Part shown: positions 41,358-49,719 of the stretch, in pieces
Layout of the letters: every line of letters starts with the position of its first letter
Position numbering within the stretch: position 1 is the first letter of the stretch
Origin: Bin5 sp965221145
GTDB lineage: Bacteria > Chloroflexota > Anaerolineae > Caldilineales > Caldilineaceae
Direction: 5' to 3'
DNA length: 64,000 nt
NCBI GenBank assembly: GCA_965221145.1
Contig: OZ244877.1
Span: 3,844,001-3,908,000 of the forward strand
Notes under the pieces: generated by a model
The model's database searches: none
What the model was told of the DNA's origin: nothing
The model's input: the letters and a program-made list of their open reading frames with translations, nothing else
Position numbers and translations under genes: made by a program

Positions 41358-42863
41358 GTGGGCGACTTAGGCTTCATCGCACCCGAAATCATATTGCTGA
41401 TTGGCGGCCTGTTCATCTTCTGTCTGGACGTGGCCTACGACCCCGGCATCGCCAAGAAGTCGGGGCTGAGCTATATGGCGCTGGCGTCCCTGTTTCTGAC
41501 CGCGGCGCTGGTTGCGGTTGTCCTGCAACTGAACATCTCCGATCCGGAAGCCGGGCCGAAGGTGGCCTTCTCGATGATGACTATCGACAACTTCGGCAGT
41601 TTCATCAAGGTCACGATCTTCTCCGGCATGATTCTGACCGCCATCGCCGGTGGGCGCTACATGAATCGCCGCACCGACAATCAGGGCGAATTCTGGACCT
41701 TTTTCCTGATGGTCAGCCTGGCGATGAGCATTGCCGCCAGCGCCAACAACCTGGTGCTGGTCTACCTCGCCATCGAGTTCCTGTCGATCACCAGTTATAT
41801 GCTGGCCGGATTCTTGCGCGAGAATCGACGCAGCAATGAGGCAGGGCTGAAATATTTCCTCTACGGGTCGATCGCCTCGGCGGTGATGCTCTACGGCATC
41901 AGCCTGCTTTACGGGGCCACCGGCTCACTGTACATTCACGACATCGCCGCCTCCTTCAGCGAAATCATCGGCGAATCCAAGGAGGTCAGCGGTCTGGCCT
42001 TTGCCGCCCTGCCGGCGATGCTGCTGATCCTGGCGGGGCTGGGATTCAAGGCAAGCCTGGCGCCCTTCTACCAGTGGGTGCCGGACACCTACGACGGCTC
42101 GCCCACGCCGGTCGCCACCTACCTGTCCACGGCCTCGAAGGCCGCGGCCTTCGCCGTGCTGGCCCGCTTCTTCGTCGTGGGCATGGCCTCCTTCGAAGTC
42201 AACTGGGTGCCTGTGTTGGCTGCTTTCAGCATCATCACGATGACGATGGGCAATCTGGCCGCCTTGCGGCAGAACAGCGTCAAACGCATGTTGGCCTACA
42301 GTTCCGTTGCCCAGGCCGGGTACATCCTGATGGGGCTGGTGGCGGTGACGTCAGCCTCGCCGAGCGCGATGGATGGTCTCAACGGCGTTCTTCTCTATCT
42401 CTTCGCCTATCTGTTCACCAACGTCGGCGCATTCCTGGTGGTGATGGCGCTCGAAGAGACGGCCAACAGCACGCATATCAGCGCCTACCAGGGGTTGATC
42501 AAGCGGGCGCCGTGGCTGGCGGTCATGTTTACGGTCTTTCTGCTCAGCCTGACCGGCATCCCCGTCACCGGGGGCTTTTTCGGCAAGCTTTACGTCTTCG
42601 GCGCGGCCATACAGCGCCAGTATTTCTGGCTGGCCGCCGTAGGCATGATCAATGCCGGTATCGCCGCCTTTTACTATCTGCGGGTGGTGCGGACGATGTT
42701 CTTCACCCAGGAAGACGAGGCCGAAGTCCTGGATGTGCCGATGGCGCTGCAAACCAGTCTTCTCATCTGCACAATCGCCACGATTTGGATCGGCGTCTAC
42801 CCCAGCGCGGTCCTCGATTGGGTCAGCAACGCCTCCGTCCAGCTGCTTTCGGTTGTCCCGTAG
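41358..42863 (+). CDS. nuoN: NADH-quinone oxidoreductase subunit N (set 2)
   Basis: This 501-residue antiporter-like subunit has the conserved glutamate (LVLVYLAIEFLSITSYMLAG) and the lysine in FKASLAPFYQWVPDTYDGSPT and TASKAAAFAVLARF. The start is a GTG at 41358 with GGAG 8 nt upstream. It closes the second cluster and ends only 4 bp before the convergent aldo/keto reductase, leaving no room for an intergenic terminator. Confidence 0.94.
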   Translation: MGDLGFIAPEIILLIGGLFIFCLDVAYDPGIAKKSGLSYMALASLFLTAALVAVVLQLNISDPEAGPKVAFSMMTIDNFGSFIKVTIFSGMILTAIAGGRYMNRRTDNQGEFWTFFLMVSLAMSIAASANNLVLVYLAIEFLSITSYMLAGFLRENRRSNEAGLKYFLYGSIASAVMLYGISLLYGATGSLYIHDIAASFSEIIGESKEVSGLAFAALPAMLLILAGLGFKASLAPFYQWVPDTYDGSPTPVATYLSTASKAAAFAVLARFFVVGMASFEVNWVPVLAAFSIITMTMGNLAALRQNSVKRMLAYSSVAQAGYILMGLVAVTSASPSAMDGLNGVLLYLFAYLFTNVGAFLVVMALEETANSTHISAYQGLIKRAPWLAVMFTVFLLSLTGIPVTGGFFGKLYVFGAAIQRQYFWLAAVGMINAGIAAFYYLRVVRTMFFTQEDEAEVLDVPMALQTSLLICTIATIWIGVYPSAVLDWVSNASVQLLSVVP

Positions 42864-42867
42864 GCTC

Positions 42868-43890
42868 TCAGGGCGTGGGCGCATCCTCCTGGAGCAGCCC
42901 CTCTGATTTCAGTTCAGTCCACAATTCCCCCGGAATCTCCCGCTGGAGCAGGCCGAAGTTGGCCTGCACATGGGCCGCTTCCAGCGCGCCGGGAATAATG
43001 GCCGCCACATTGGGATGGGCCAGCAAGAACTGGAGCGCGGCGCAGGGCAGCGGCGTCTGATACCGCTGGCAGATTTGCTCGATGCGGTCGGTCCTTTCCA
43101 TCAACTCCTGCGAGGCGGGCGCGTAGAAAAAGCGGGCGCCGGGCACTGCGCCGGTTGCCAGAATCCCCGATGCAAAGACAGCGCCTATGATGATGCTGAT
43201 GTCCTGCTCAGCGCAGAGAGGAAATTCCTCAGCCAGCATTTCCTGCGTTAACAGGTTATACCCGTAAGCGACCAGAAAGAAGTCCAACTCCACCAGATCG
43301 AGAAAACGGGGAATCATCCCCAGTTCATTGATGCCGGCGCCCACCCCTTTGACCAACCCGTGGCGGCGCAGTTCGTCGAGCGCGCGCCAACCGCTGGTGA
43401 AAAGTTGCGTGAGGTAAGCATTGACCCGCGCCTCGGTCTTGTAGAAGTAAAAGTCGAGATCGTGGATGACCAACAGATCGATGGAAGGCAGGCTGAGCCG
43501 CTGTAGGCTGTCCTCGTAGGAGCGCATGATGCCGTCATAGCTGTAATCGACCGTAAAGTCGAAAGGAAGGGCGCCGACGAAATCGTCGCTCTCGTAGTTA
43601 TACGGATCGTGCGCCGCCCGGAAGACGCGCCCAACTTTCGTCGAAAGCACGAACTCCTTACGCGGCTGCTGGCGCAGGAAGTGGCCGACGCGGTGTTCAC
43701 TCATGCCATTTCCATAGAAGGGAGACGTATCATAATAGCGCACGCCCACATCCCAGGCGGCCTGCAATACGCCCTGCGCCGTCTCCTCGCTGAGCGCAAC
43801 AAACAGGTCGCCCAGCGGCGCGGTACCCAACCCGAACTCGGTGACGTAGGTCCCTGTACTGCCGATCTCCCTCCGTGGTATCTTGCTCAT
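42868..43890 (-). CDS. Aldo/keto reductase
   Basis: This 340-residue NAD(P)-dependent oxidoreductase belongs to the aldo/keto reductase family, nearest to the D-threo-aldose 1-dehydrogenase / L-fucose dehydrogenase-like group by its opening REIGSTGTYVTEFGLGTAPLG. The catalytic tetrad is visible: Asp and Tyr in YYDTSPFYGNGMSEHRVG, Lys in VLSTKVGR and His in LLVIHDLDFY. The cofactor-binding end IIPGALEAAHVQANF is present. The family oxidises sugars or reduces aldehydes; the substrate cannot be read from the sequence. GGAGGA precedes the ATG at 43890. Confidence 0.9.
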   Translation of the reverse strand: MSKIPRREIGSTGTYVTEFGLGTAPLGDLFVALSEETAQGVLQAAWDVGVRYYDTSPFYGNGMSEHRVGHFLRQQPRKEFVLSTKVGRVFRAAHDPYNYESDDFVGALPFDFTVDYSYDGIMRSYEDSLQRLSLPSIDLLVIHDLDFYFYKTEARVNAYLTQLFTSGWRALDELRRHGLVKGVGAGINELGMIPRFLDLVELDFFLVAYGYNLLTQEMLAEEFPLCAEQDISIIIGAVFASGILATGAVPGARFFYAPASQELMERTDRIEQICQRYQTPLPCAALQFLLAHPNVAAIIPGALEAAHVQANFGLLQREIPGELWTELKSEGLLQEDAPTP

Positions 43891-44212
43891 CGGTTGTCCT
43901 CCTGGTGAAAATAGATAGGATATGGGGCGCGACTTCCCGTGAATGGATTCAGACTTTCGGGATTGCCGGACTGCGCGCGCCGCCGGGCGAGGGCGGCACG
44001 GCTGCCCACCCGCAAATCTGAACGGTTCACATCTGTTGTCGCGGCCAATTCCCGCATTGGTTTGAAATCAGCGCTTCCTGTATGTTACTATAACAATATC
44101 TCCTGATACCACTTCAGGCAAAGGACTCGATCCTGCGCTACCAGCGCTAAGATAAGTGGCAGATCTTCGGCGCTTTTTGTGGCGCTTTGCTCAACCAAGG
44201 AGACCTGACGCC
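43891..44212. other. Divergent intergenic region
   Basis: This 322-bp stretch separates the aldo/keto reductase and the methyltransferase. It contains a GC-rich section (43970-44000) and an AT-richer section near 44085-44110. I see no gene, tRNA or clear regulatory site. Confidence 0.4.
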
Positions 44213-45133
44213 ATGTCAACTTCGCAGAATCCACCTCGCACGCGCTCCAAGAGCACGAGCAAGACTGCCGTGTTGGTCGCGACCGTCCGCGCTGTGCATT
44301 TGCGCTGGCACGACTCTCCCATATTCGAGGATACCTATGCGCTGCAAATGTTACCGCCATTCTGGCATGCGGTCGCAAAGTATAGACTACTCAAATGGCT
44401 TGTCGGAGACGTGATTCTGGGCGTCTACCGCCCCGTTTACCCGGCGGTTGTCCTGCGGTCGCGCTATACTGAGGATCAACTGGTCGAGGCGATCGAGTCT
44501 GGCGTCAACCAGTATGTGATTCTCGGCGCAGGGCATGATACATTCGCGCTGCGGCGCAAAGAACTGGCCGACCAGGTGAGCGTGTTTGAAGTGGATCATC
44601 CGGCTACGCAGGAAGTGAAGCGGAAGAATGTCTTGAAGGCGAACGGGAGCATCCCCCCCAACCTCACATTTGTACCGGTGGACTTCGAGAACCAACGGCT
44701 GGATGAAGAGTTGGCGAAAGCTGGCTTTGACTCACAATCACCGGCCTTCTTCTCCTGGCTTGGCGTAACGTACTATCTCACGCAGGAGGCAATCCGGGAT
44801 ACGCTTGAGCGGATTGCGGCAGTGTCTTCGCCCGCGAGCCGTATCGTCTTTGACTTCAAAATCGCCAAGCACATGATGGACTCGGAATGGAGAACGCTTT
44901 CCGAAAAAATGGAGGGCTTTGTGGCGCGCCGGGGAGAGCCGATGCTGACCGACTTTACGCCGCAGTTGTTGAGCGACATGATGGCCAGGTATGGCTTCAA
45001 AGAGGTAGAGATGATGCCGCCCGACGAGCAGCGGCGGCGCTACCTGGGCGAGCGCACCGACATGGAGCCGACGGAGTTCTTCCACTTCGCGCAGTTCTCC
45101 CTTGAGCCGCCGCCCGAGGAGGGATCGGCATGA
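44213..45133 (+). CDS. Class I SAM-dependent methyltransferase (leucine carboxyl methyltransferase-like)
   Basis: This 306-residue protein belongs to the family of putative methyltransferases related to leucine carboxyl methyltransferase. The SAM-binding region is YVILGAGHDTFALRR with the acidic VFEVDHPATQEVKRK, then FVPVDFENQ and FFSWLGVTYYLTQEAI. R-x-x-x-E region RSRYTEDQL precedes it, as is usual in this family. Methyl acceptors of this group are mostly unknown, some in polyketide or toxin pathways. AGGAG lies about 10 nt before the ATG at 44213. Its last 36 bp are repeated just before the cupin gene at 46189. Confidence 0.88.
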   Translation: MSTSQNPPRTRSKSTSKTAVLVATVRAVHLRWHDSPIFEDTYALQMLPPFWHAVAKYRLLKWLVGDVILGVYRPVYPAVVLRSRYTEDQLVEAIESGVNQYVILGAGHDTFALRRKELADQVSVFEVDHPATQEVKRKNVLKANGSIPPNLTFVPVDFENQRLDEELAKAGFDSQSPAFFSWLGVTYYLTQEAIRDTLERIAAVSSPASRIVFDFKIAKHMMDSEWRTLSEKMEGFVARRGEPMLTDFTPQLLSDMMARYGFKEVEMMPPDEQRRRYLGERTDMEPTEFFHFAQFSLEPPPEEGSA

Positions 45134-45134
45134 C
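45099..45134 (+). repeat. 36-bp direct repeat, left copy
   Basis: This sequence covers the last codons and stop of the methyltransferase. It matches 46158-46193 at 33 of 36 positions, including CCCTTGAGCCGCCG and TCGGCATGAC. The two copies flank an AT-richer 1-kb segment. Confidence 0.8.
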
Positions 45135-45219
45135 CGGTAGAAGTTGAGAGGGGCAGGCGTGGAATGCTTGTCGAATCGTGGGATGGCCCAGATTCGATTG
45201 GTTGCACTTCGGCGAAGGT

Positions 45220-45249
45220 TTGGGAGCATTTCAGACGTAGTGCTATAGT
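45220..45249 (+). promoter_or_regulatory. Promoter of the inserted cassette
   Basis: TTGGGA at 45220-45225, an 18-bp spacer and TATAGT at 45244-45249 preceded by TGC (extended -10). It reads into the small ORF at 45330 and the DUF2335 gene. Confidence 0.5.
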
Positions 45250-45329
45250 GATTGTACAGGATTGTAGAAATGGTTTGTAGATGTTGATGGACACCCGTAC
45301 CTTGCTTTGTTCCTACACGGGGGAGGGAA

Positions 45330-45560
45330 ATGCGACGACCCAAATTGACTTCTGCGCCCCAAAGTGTTCACAAATTCGAGAGGCTTCACAATACAAAGAA
45401 GAAGCAGATCCAATCGTTCCTTCAAGGGGCAGGGTCTATCGTTATGTTGATGCCTGATACGCCTACCATGATAACGCGCAGCAAAGTGGGTTCGTTTTCA
45501 GAAACCAGCAGACGAGTCGCCCAGTTCTGGAACAGACCAATTCAGATGACCAAGGAGTAA
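45330..45560 (+). CDS. Small protein encoded next to DUF2335 gene
   Basis: This 76-residue basic protein starts at an ATG preceded by GGGAGGG and ends 7 bp before the DUF2335 start, whose ribosome site lies in its last codons. The N-terminus is Lys/Arg-rich; the C-terminal half reads FLQGAGSIVMLMPD then ETSRRVAQFWN, a pattern (short hydrophobic GS-hydrophobic-P segment followed by a Trp-containing helix) like small proteins often encoded with phage or mobile genes. The role is unknown. Together with its neighbour it forms a compact two-gene unit inside an AT-richer segment. Confidence 0.55.
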   Translation: MRRPKLTSAPQSVHKFERLHNTKKKQIQSFLQGAGSIVMLMPDTPTMITRSKVGSFSETSRRVAQFWNRPIQMTKE

Positions 45561-45567
45561 ATACTCT

Positions 45568-46089
45568 TTGTCTGAAGAAAACAAGCCTCCAGCCGCCCCT
45601 CCTGTCCCGGCCTCTGAAGAAGATGTTATCTCGATTCCTGATCCGATCGAGAATCGAATTGAGTTTCCCCAAGCAATTTCGGCTTCCTTGTTCTCAGGAC
45701 CTATTCCCCCTCCCGCCCTAATGAAAGAATATGCCGAGATTAATCCTGAGTTTCCCAAGCGTTTCTTTGAAGTAGCTGAAAAGCAACTGGCCCATGATCA
45801 CGCTGTCGAAAAAGAGATCATTCCCAGTAACAAAGAAATCGTCCAGACCAATCAGAACCTCGAAAAGAGAGGTCAATTTTTCGGCTTTGTCCTTGCATTG
45901 GTTGGGCTTGTCGGAGGAATCATAGCGTCTCTTTTCGGCTCCCCTGTATTTGGGGGCATTATCGGCGCAGGGGGGTTGGCACTCTTGGCCGGTGTGTTTG
46001 TTTACAGCAGAATGAACCAGTCTTCAACACAACTTCTGTCCCCTTTGGCGCAACCTCTTCAGCCTCCAGAGGGCAGTACAGGTGAATAG
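45568..46089 (+). CDS. DUF2335 family membrane protein
   Basis: This 173-residue protein begins with a TTG at 45568, with AAGGAG 10 nt upstream. The central part SGPIPPPALMKEYAEINPEF and the following AEKQLAHDHAVEKEI region match the DUF2335 family of predicted membrane proteins. Two membrane segments (about 105-122 and 128-146) lie at the C-terminal side with GS-rich turns (FGSPVFGG). DUF2335 genes are scattered and often near mobile DNA; function is not established. The A+T content is visibly higher than in the neighbouring genes, suggesting transfer. Confidence 0.75.
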   Translation: MSEENKPPAAPPVPASEEDVISIPDPIENRIEFPQAISASLFSGPIPPPALMKEYAEINPEFPKRFFEVAEKQLAHDHAVEKEIIPSNKEIVQTNQNLEKRGQFFGFVLALVGLVGGIIASLFGSPVFGGIIGAGGLALLAGVFVYSRMNQSSTQLLSPLAQPLQPPEGSTGE

Positions 46090-46157
46090 CCAAACTCCAA
46101 GTGACAGTTCTAACGTTCAGGGGAACACGTTTTGCGCACCTCATAACCTGGCATTAG

Positions 46158-46193
46158 CCCTTGAGCCGCCGTCCGAGGAGGATTCGGCATGAC
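46158..46193 (+). repeat. 36-bp direct repeat, right copy
   Basis: This second copy overlaps the start of the cupin gene and ends in ATGAC. Read in the methyltransferase frame it encodes LEPPSEEDSA followed by stop, a near copy of the LEPPPEEGSA end of that protein, so it is either a duplicated junction or the relic of a second methyltransferase gene. Confidence 0.8.
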
Positions 46194-46839
46194 GAAGATG
46201 ACACCCCCACCCGCGCCCCACGCCGACGAATGGCTGCTCGACAATCCGCAGATGCGACGCTTCATCAACGCGGTGAACGCGACGCGCGCCCGTGAATCGG
46301 ACCCGAGCAAGATCGTGGCCCAGATCCGCCCGGACTTCGTGCAACTGCTGGCGGACCCGGAATGGCTGCCGCAGACGTTTCAGCAGCCGTCCGCGGAGAG
46401 CGGCATGGGCGGCGGCATCGGCATGTGGCTGCTCTATCGGGCCGGCGATGGCGGATTGGCCTTCTCGGCGCTGGTGGTGCCCGCCGGCGCGCAGACACCG
46501 GTGCATGATCATCTGGCCTGGGGACTGGTGGGTCTGTACAAAGGCGAGCAGGAGGAGGAGGTCTTCACCCGCCAGGACGACGGCCATGACGAATCCCACG
46601 CCAAGTTGGCTTTGTCCTTGCGCCAGATGCTGCGCCCAGGCGACTTCTACGAACTGCTGCCGGAGAACGACATCCACCGCGTGCGCACGACCAGCGCGGA
46701 CACGTCGGTGTCGCTGCATCTGCTGGGCAACGACAACGGCTGCATCTGGCGCCACCGTTTTGACCCCGAGACGGATTCCGCGCAGCCATTCCGCTCTGGC
46801 TGGCTGAATGTAGAATGCAGGGACGGAGAAGACCGCTAG
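46189..46839 (+). CDS. Cysteine dioxygenase-like cupin protein
   Basis: This 216-residue protein has a cupin fold resembling cysteine dioxygenase. The metal-binding first motif is PVHDHLAWGLVGLYKGEQEE (His-x-His and Glu), and the second motif is in the NDIHRVRT region, with the third His in the following DTSVSLHLLGND. Related thiol dioxygenases oxidise cysteine or 3-mercaptopropionate using Fe(II); the substrate here is not known. Its ATG lies in the right copy of the 36-bp direct repeat and overlaps in ATGA fashion with the relic methyltransferase stop. Confidence 0.8.
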   Translation: MTKMTPPPAPHADEWLLDNPQMRRFINAVNATRARESDPSKIVAQIRPDFVQLLADPEWLPQTFQQPSAESGMGGGIGMWLLYRAGDGGLAFSALVVPAGAQTPVHDHLAWGLVGLYKGEQEEEVFTRQDDGHDESHAKLALSLRQMLRPGDFYELLPENDIHRVRTTSADTSVSLHLLGNDNGCIWRHRFDPETDSAQPFRSGWLNVECRDGEDR

Positions 46840-46880
46840 GCGGGAACTGCGGACATTCACTTCCACATAGGAGAATACGC

Positions 46881-47762
46881 ATGGCGAACCGCATCAATCG
46901 CGCGATCGAACTTCTGGAGCAGGGCCAGCCGATCTACTACAGCGGCGCACACACCGGACACCTGCTGACGCGCGAGCAGGGCCGCGAAGATGCCGCCAGC
47001 TGGTCCGACTACATCAACGTGGGGATGGAGCATGGCTCCTTCAACATGGACGGGCTGGACAGCTACATGCAGGGCCTCGTCGAGGGCGGTCCGACCGTCA
47101 GCGGGCACCGGACGCCGACCGTGATTGTCGAAGCGCCGGTAGAAGGGACATCGGCCGACATCGTGCGCTACAACAGCTGGCAGTTCCGCCAGATCCTGGC
47201 GCGAGGTGTCCACGGTATTTTGCTCTGTCAGGCAGAGACACCCGAAGCGGTCGCCGCCTTTGTGGAGGGATGCCGTTTTCCGATCAATCGCATTGGTGTT
47301 GGCGATGGGCTGGGCGTCGGTCGGCGGGGCGTCGGCTCGGAGCCGTCCGCAGCAGCGATTTGGGGCGTGGACAATGCCGCCTACCTGGATCGGGCAGACC
47401 CCTGGCCCCTCAATCCTGTAGGCGAACTGTTGCTGGGTCTGAAGATCGAATCGGCGGCCGCGTTGCCGCACATCGAAGAGATTCTGGCCGTTCCGGGAAT
47501 CGGATTCGCAGAAATGGGCCCAGGTGACCTGAGCATCTCGCTGGGCTATCGGAGGCGCCCGGAGCCGATGCCGCCGGAGATGCAGGAGGCCAGTAAGCGT
47601 GTGCAGGCGGCCTGCGAGGCAAACGGCGTCGCCTTTCTGCAGGGCGCCTCGCCGGAGAATGTCGCGGCACAGATCGACGCAGGCGTGCGCGTCATAGGCG
47701 GCCACAACGCGGAGACCGCTCGCACCGGCCGCGCCTACACCAAACGCCAAATGCCAGCCTAG
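46881..47762 (+). CDS. HpcH/HpaI aldolase family protein
   Basis: This 293-residue protein is a class II-type pyruvate aldolase-like enzyme of the HpcH/HpaI/citrate lyase beta-subunit superfamily. Recognisable parts are INVGMEHGSFN, VEAPVEG, GVHGILLCQAETPEAVAAF, KIESAAALPHIEEILAVPGI with the metal-binding Glu, and GFAEMGPGDLSISLGY with the metal-binding Asp. An AGGAG lies 7 nt before the ATG at 46881. Family members split or form C-C bonds with pyruvate or oxaloacetate; the natural substrate is unknown. It may be co-transcribed with the cupin gene, 41 bp upstream. Confidence 0.87.
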   Translation: MANRINRAIELLEQGQPIYYSGAHTGHLLTREQGREDAASWSDYINVGMEHGSFNMDGLDSYMQGLVEGGPTVSGHRTPTVIVEAPVEGTSADIVRYNSWQFRQILARGVHGILLCQAETPEAVAAFVEGCRFPINRIGVGDGLGVGRRGVGSEPSAAAIWGVDNAAYLDRADPWPLNPVGELLLGLKIESAAALPHIEEILAVPGIGFAEMGPGDLSISLGYRRRPEPMPPEMQEASKRVQAACEANGVAFLQGASPENVAAQIDAGVRVIGGHNAETARTGRAYTKRQMPA

Positions 47763-47802
47763 CGCACCATCACGACAATCTTCGCCGCCATACCCTCTCG
47801 CT

Positions 47803-47831
47803 TTGTCCTTCCGCCCACTGGCGCGTATACT
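47803..47831 (+). promoter_or_regulatory. Promoter upstream of the solute-binding protein
   Basis: TTGTCC at 47803-47808, a 17-bp spacer and TATACT at 47826-47831. The leader to the ATG at 48000 would be about 160 nt. Confidence 0.55.
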
Positions 47832-47999
47832 GTGGACGGCTCTTGCGGAGACTGTTTGTCTACCGCAGGGGATTGGAGAAACACCGTCTATGAAGAAACA
47901 GGATTGGCCGCACTGCGGCATGTAGGTTCTTTCGACTGAATAGCGTAGTAGGGCGCCATGCTTCCATTGCGATCTCTACGACATAAGAATGGAGAGAGT

Positions 48000-49625
48000 A
48001 TGAATAGCAAGAATAGTGCGATTCTGCGTTCAGCGGTTGTCTTTGTGCTGCTTGCGCTGACGATGGGCGCGTGCATTGCGCCCGTCCCGGCAGCGGACAT
48101 GTCCGACGCGCAGCCTGCCGCGGACGCCCCCTCCCCCGTCGGGATGGCGAACGTCGTCTACGACAGCCTGCCGGATATGGGCGGCGCGGAGGTGGTTGCG
48201 GTGACGGGCAACGACTTCATCCCCCTCAACTTCATCGACCCCGCCAGCGGAGAGGCCGTCGGCTGGGAGTACGACGCCGTCAACGAAATCTGCCGCCGTC
48301 TCAACTGTGTCGTCAACTGGCAGGTGACATCCTGGGAGGCGATGATTCAGGCGGTCGCCGACGGGCAGTTCGATGTCGGCATGGACGGCATCACCATCAC
48401 CGCCGACCGCGCCGAAGTCATCGACTTCTCGGACCCCTACATGACCAGCCAGCAGTTCATGCTGGTACGCGCCGACGAGACGCGCTTCGACACGCCCGCG
48501 GCCTTCGCCGCCGACTACGCTCTGCTGGTCGGCGCGCAGGCAGGCACGACCGGATTCTACACCGCCGTCTACGACATTCTCGACGGCGATGAGGCCAACC
48601 CGCGCATCCTTCTGCTGGACAACTTCGGGGCTTCCGTCCAGGCCCTGATTGCCGGCGATGTCGACCTGGTGCTGGTCGATGCCGCCTCCGGCCGCGGCTA
48701 CATCGGCGCCAACCCGGAAAAGCTCAAGATCGTCGGCGACGCTCTCGCTACGGAGGAGTTCGGCCTCATTTTCACCCCCGATAGCGACTGGACCGCACCC
48801 TTCAATGCCGCCATCCAGAGCATGAAGGATGACGGATACCTGGACTATCTGAACACGCGCTGGTTCTTCTTGACCGATCCCAACGCCTCTGACATCTACG
48901 ACAGTCTGCCGGATATGGGCGGCGCGGAGGTGGTGGCGGTGACGGGCAACGACTTCATCCCCCTCAACTTCATCGACCCCGCCAGCGGTGAGGCCGTCGG
49001 CTGGGAGTACGATGCCGTCAACGAAATCTGCCGCCGTCTCAACTGTGTCGTCAACTGGCAGGTAACATCCTGGGAGGCGATGATCCAGGCGGTCGCCAAC
49101 GGGCAGTTCGATGTCGGCATGGACGGCATCACCATCACCGCCGAACGCGCCGAAGTCGTCGACTTTTCCGACCCCTACATGACCAGCCAGCAGTTCATGC
49201 TGGTGCGCGCCGACGAGACGCGCTTCGACACGCCCGCGGCCTTTGCCGCCGATGACGCACTGCTGGTCGGCGCACAGGCTGGCACGACCGGATTCTACAC
49301 AGCCGTCTACGACATCCTCGACGGCGACGAGGCCAACCCGCGCATACTCCTGCTGGACAACTTCGGGGCTTCCGTCCAGGCCCTGATTACCGGCGATGTC
49401 GACCTGGTTCTGGTCGATGCCGCCTCCGGCCGCGGCTACATCGGCGCCAACCCCGAAAAGCTCAAGATCGTCGGTGACGCTCTCGCCACGGAGGAGTTCG
49501 GCTTCATCTTCACCCCCGGCAGCGACTGGACCGCAGCCTTCAATGCCGCCATCCAGAGCATGAAGGCCGATGGTTATGACGAGTATCTGGATGTAAAGTG
49601 GTTCTTCCTGTACGATCCGAACTGA
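48000..49625 (+). CDS. ABC transporter solute-binding lipoprotein with two tandem identical-type domains
   Basis: This 541-residue protein is an amino-acid-type periplasmic binding protein (family 3) present twice in one chain. A lipoprotein signal (LLALTMGAC) ends at Cys-21 or so and a Pro/Ala-rich linker follows. Domain 1 spans about residues 53-298 and domain 2 about 299-541. Both begin with the sequence YDSLPDMGGAEVVAVTGND and carry the family motif GWEYDAVNEICRRLNC, DGITITA, VDFSDPYMTSQQFML in near identity. GGAGAG lies 5 nt before the ATG. The permease gene follows; a matching ATPase is not seen nearby. Most family members have one domain. Confidence 0.92.
   Translation: MNSKNSAILRSAVVFVLLALTMGACIAPVPAADMSDAQPAADAPSPVGMANVVYDSLPDMGGAEVVAVTGNDFIPLNFIDPASGEAVGWEYDAVNEICRRLNCVVNWQVTSWEAMIQAVADGQFDVGMDGITITADRAEVIDFSDPYMTSQQFMLVRADETRFDTPAAFAADYALLVGAQAGTTGFYTAVYDILDGDEANPRILLLDNFGASVQALIAGDVDLVLVDAASGRGYIGANPEKLKIVGDALATEEFGLIFTPDSDWTAPFNAAIQSMKDDGYLDYLNTRWFFLTDPNASDIYDSLPDMGGAEVVAVTGNDFIPLNFIDPASGEAVGWEYDAVNEICRRLNCVVNWQVTSWEAMIQAVANGQFDVGMDGITITAERAEVVDFSDPYMTSQQFMLVRADETRFDTPAAFAADDALLVGAQAGTTGFYTAVYDILDGDEANPRILLLDNFGASVQALITGDVDLVLVDAASGRGYIGANPEKLKIVGDALATEEFGFIFTPGSDWTAAFNAAIQSMKADGYDEYLDVKWFFLYDPN
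48156..48893 (+). repeat. 738-bp tandem duplication, unit 1
   Basis: This unit encodes the first binding domain and the short linker TDPNASD. It is repeated at 48894-49622 with only scattered differences, most of them at third codon positions. The period is exactly 738 bp (246 codons). Confidence 0.9.
48894..49622 (+). repeat. 738-bp tandem duplication, unit 2
   Basis: This unit encodes the second binding domain. Differences from unit 1 include ANG for ADG, AERAEV for ADRAEV, ADDALL for ADYALL and LDVKWFFLYDPN at the end for LNTRWFFLTDPN. Confidence 0.9.
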
Positions 49626-49719
49626 TCGAGAATCGGGCGTAGGGGACGGTGAATGACAAGAGTGGCCGCTGACAGGGCCGCCCGTTCCCTACGCTCGGAA
49701 ACCCAACTGCCCCTCCCGC

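Noticed and set aside
45243..45425. Minus-strand ORF of 60 residues before the DUF2335 gene
   Set aside because: It has no ribosome site and overlaps the better-supported plus-strand small ORF at 45330.
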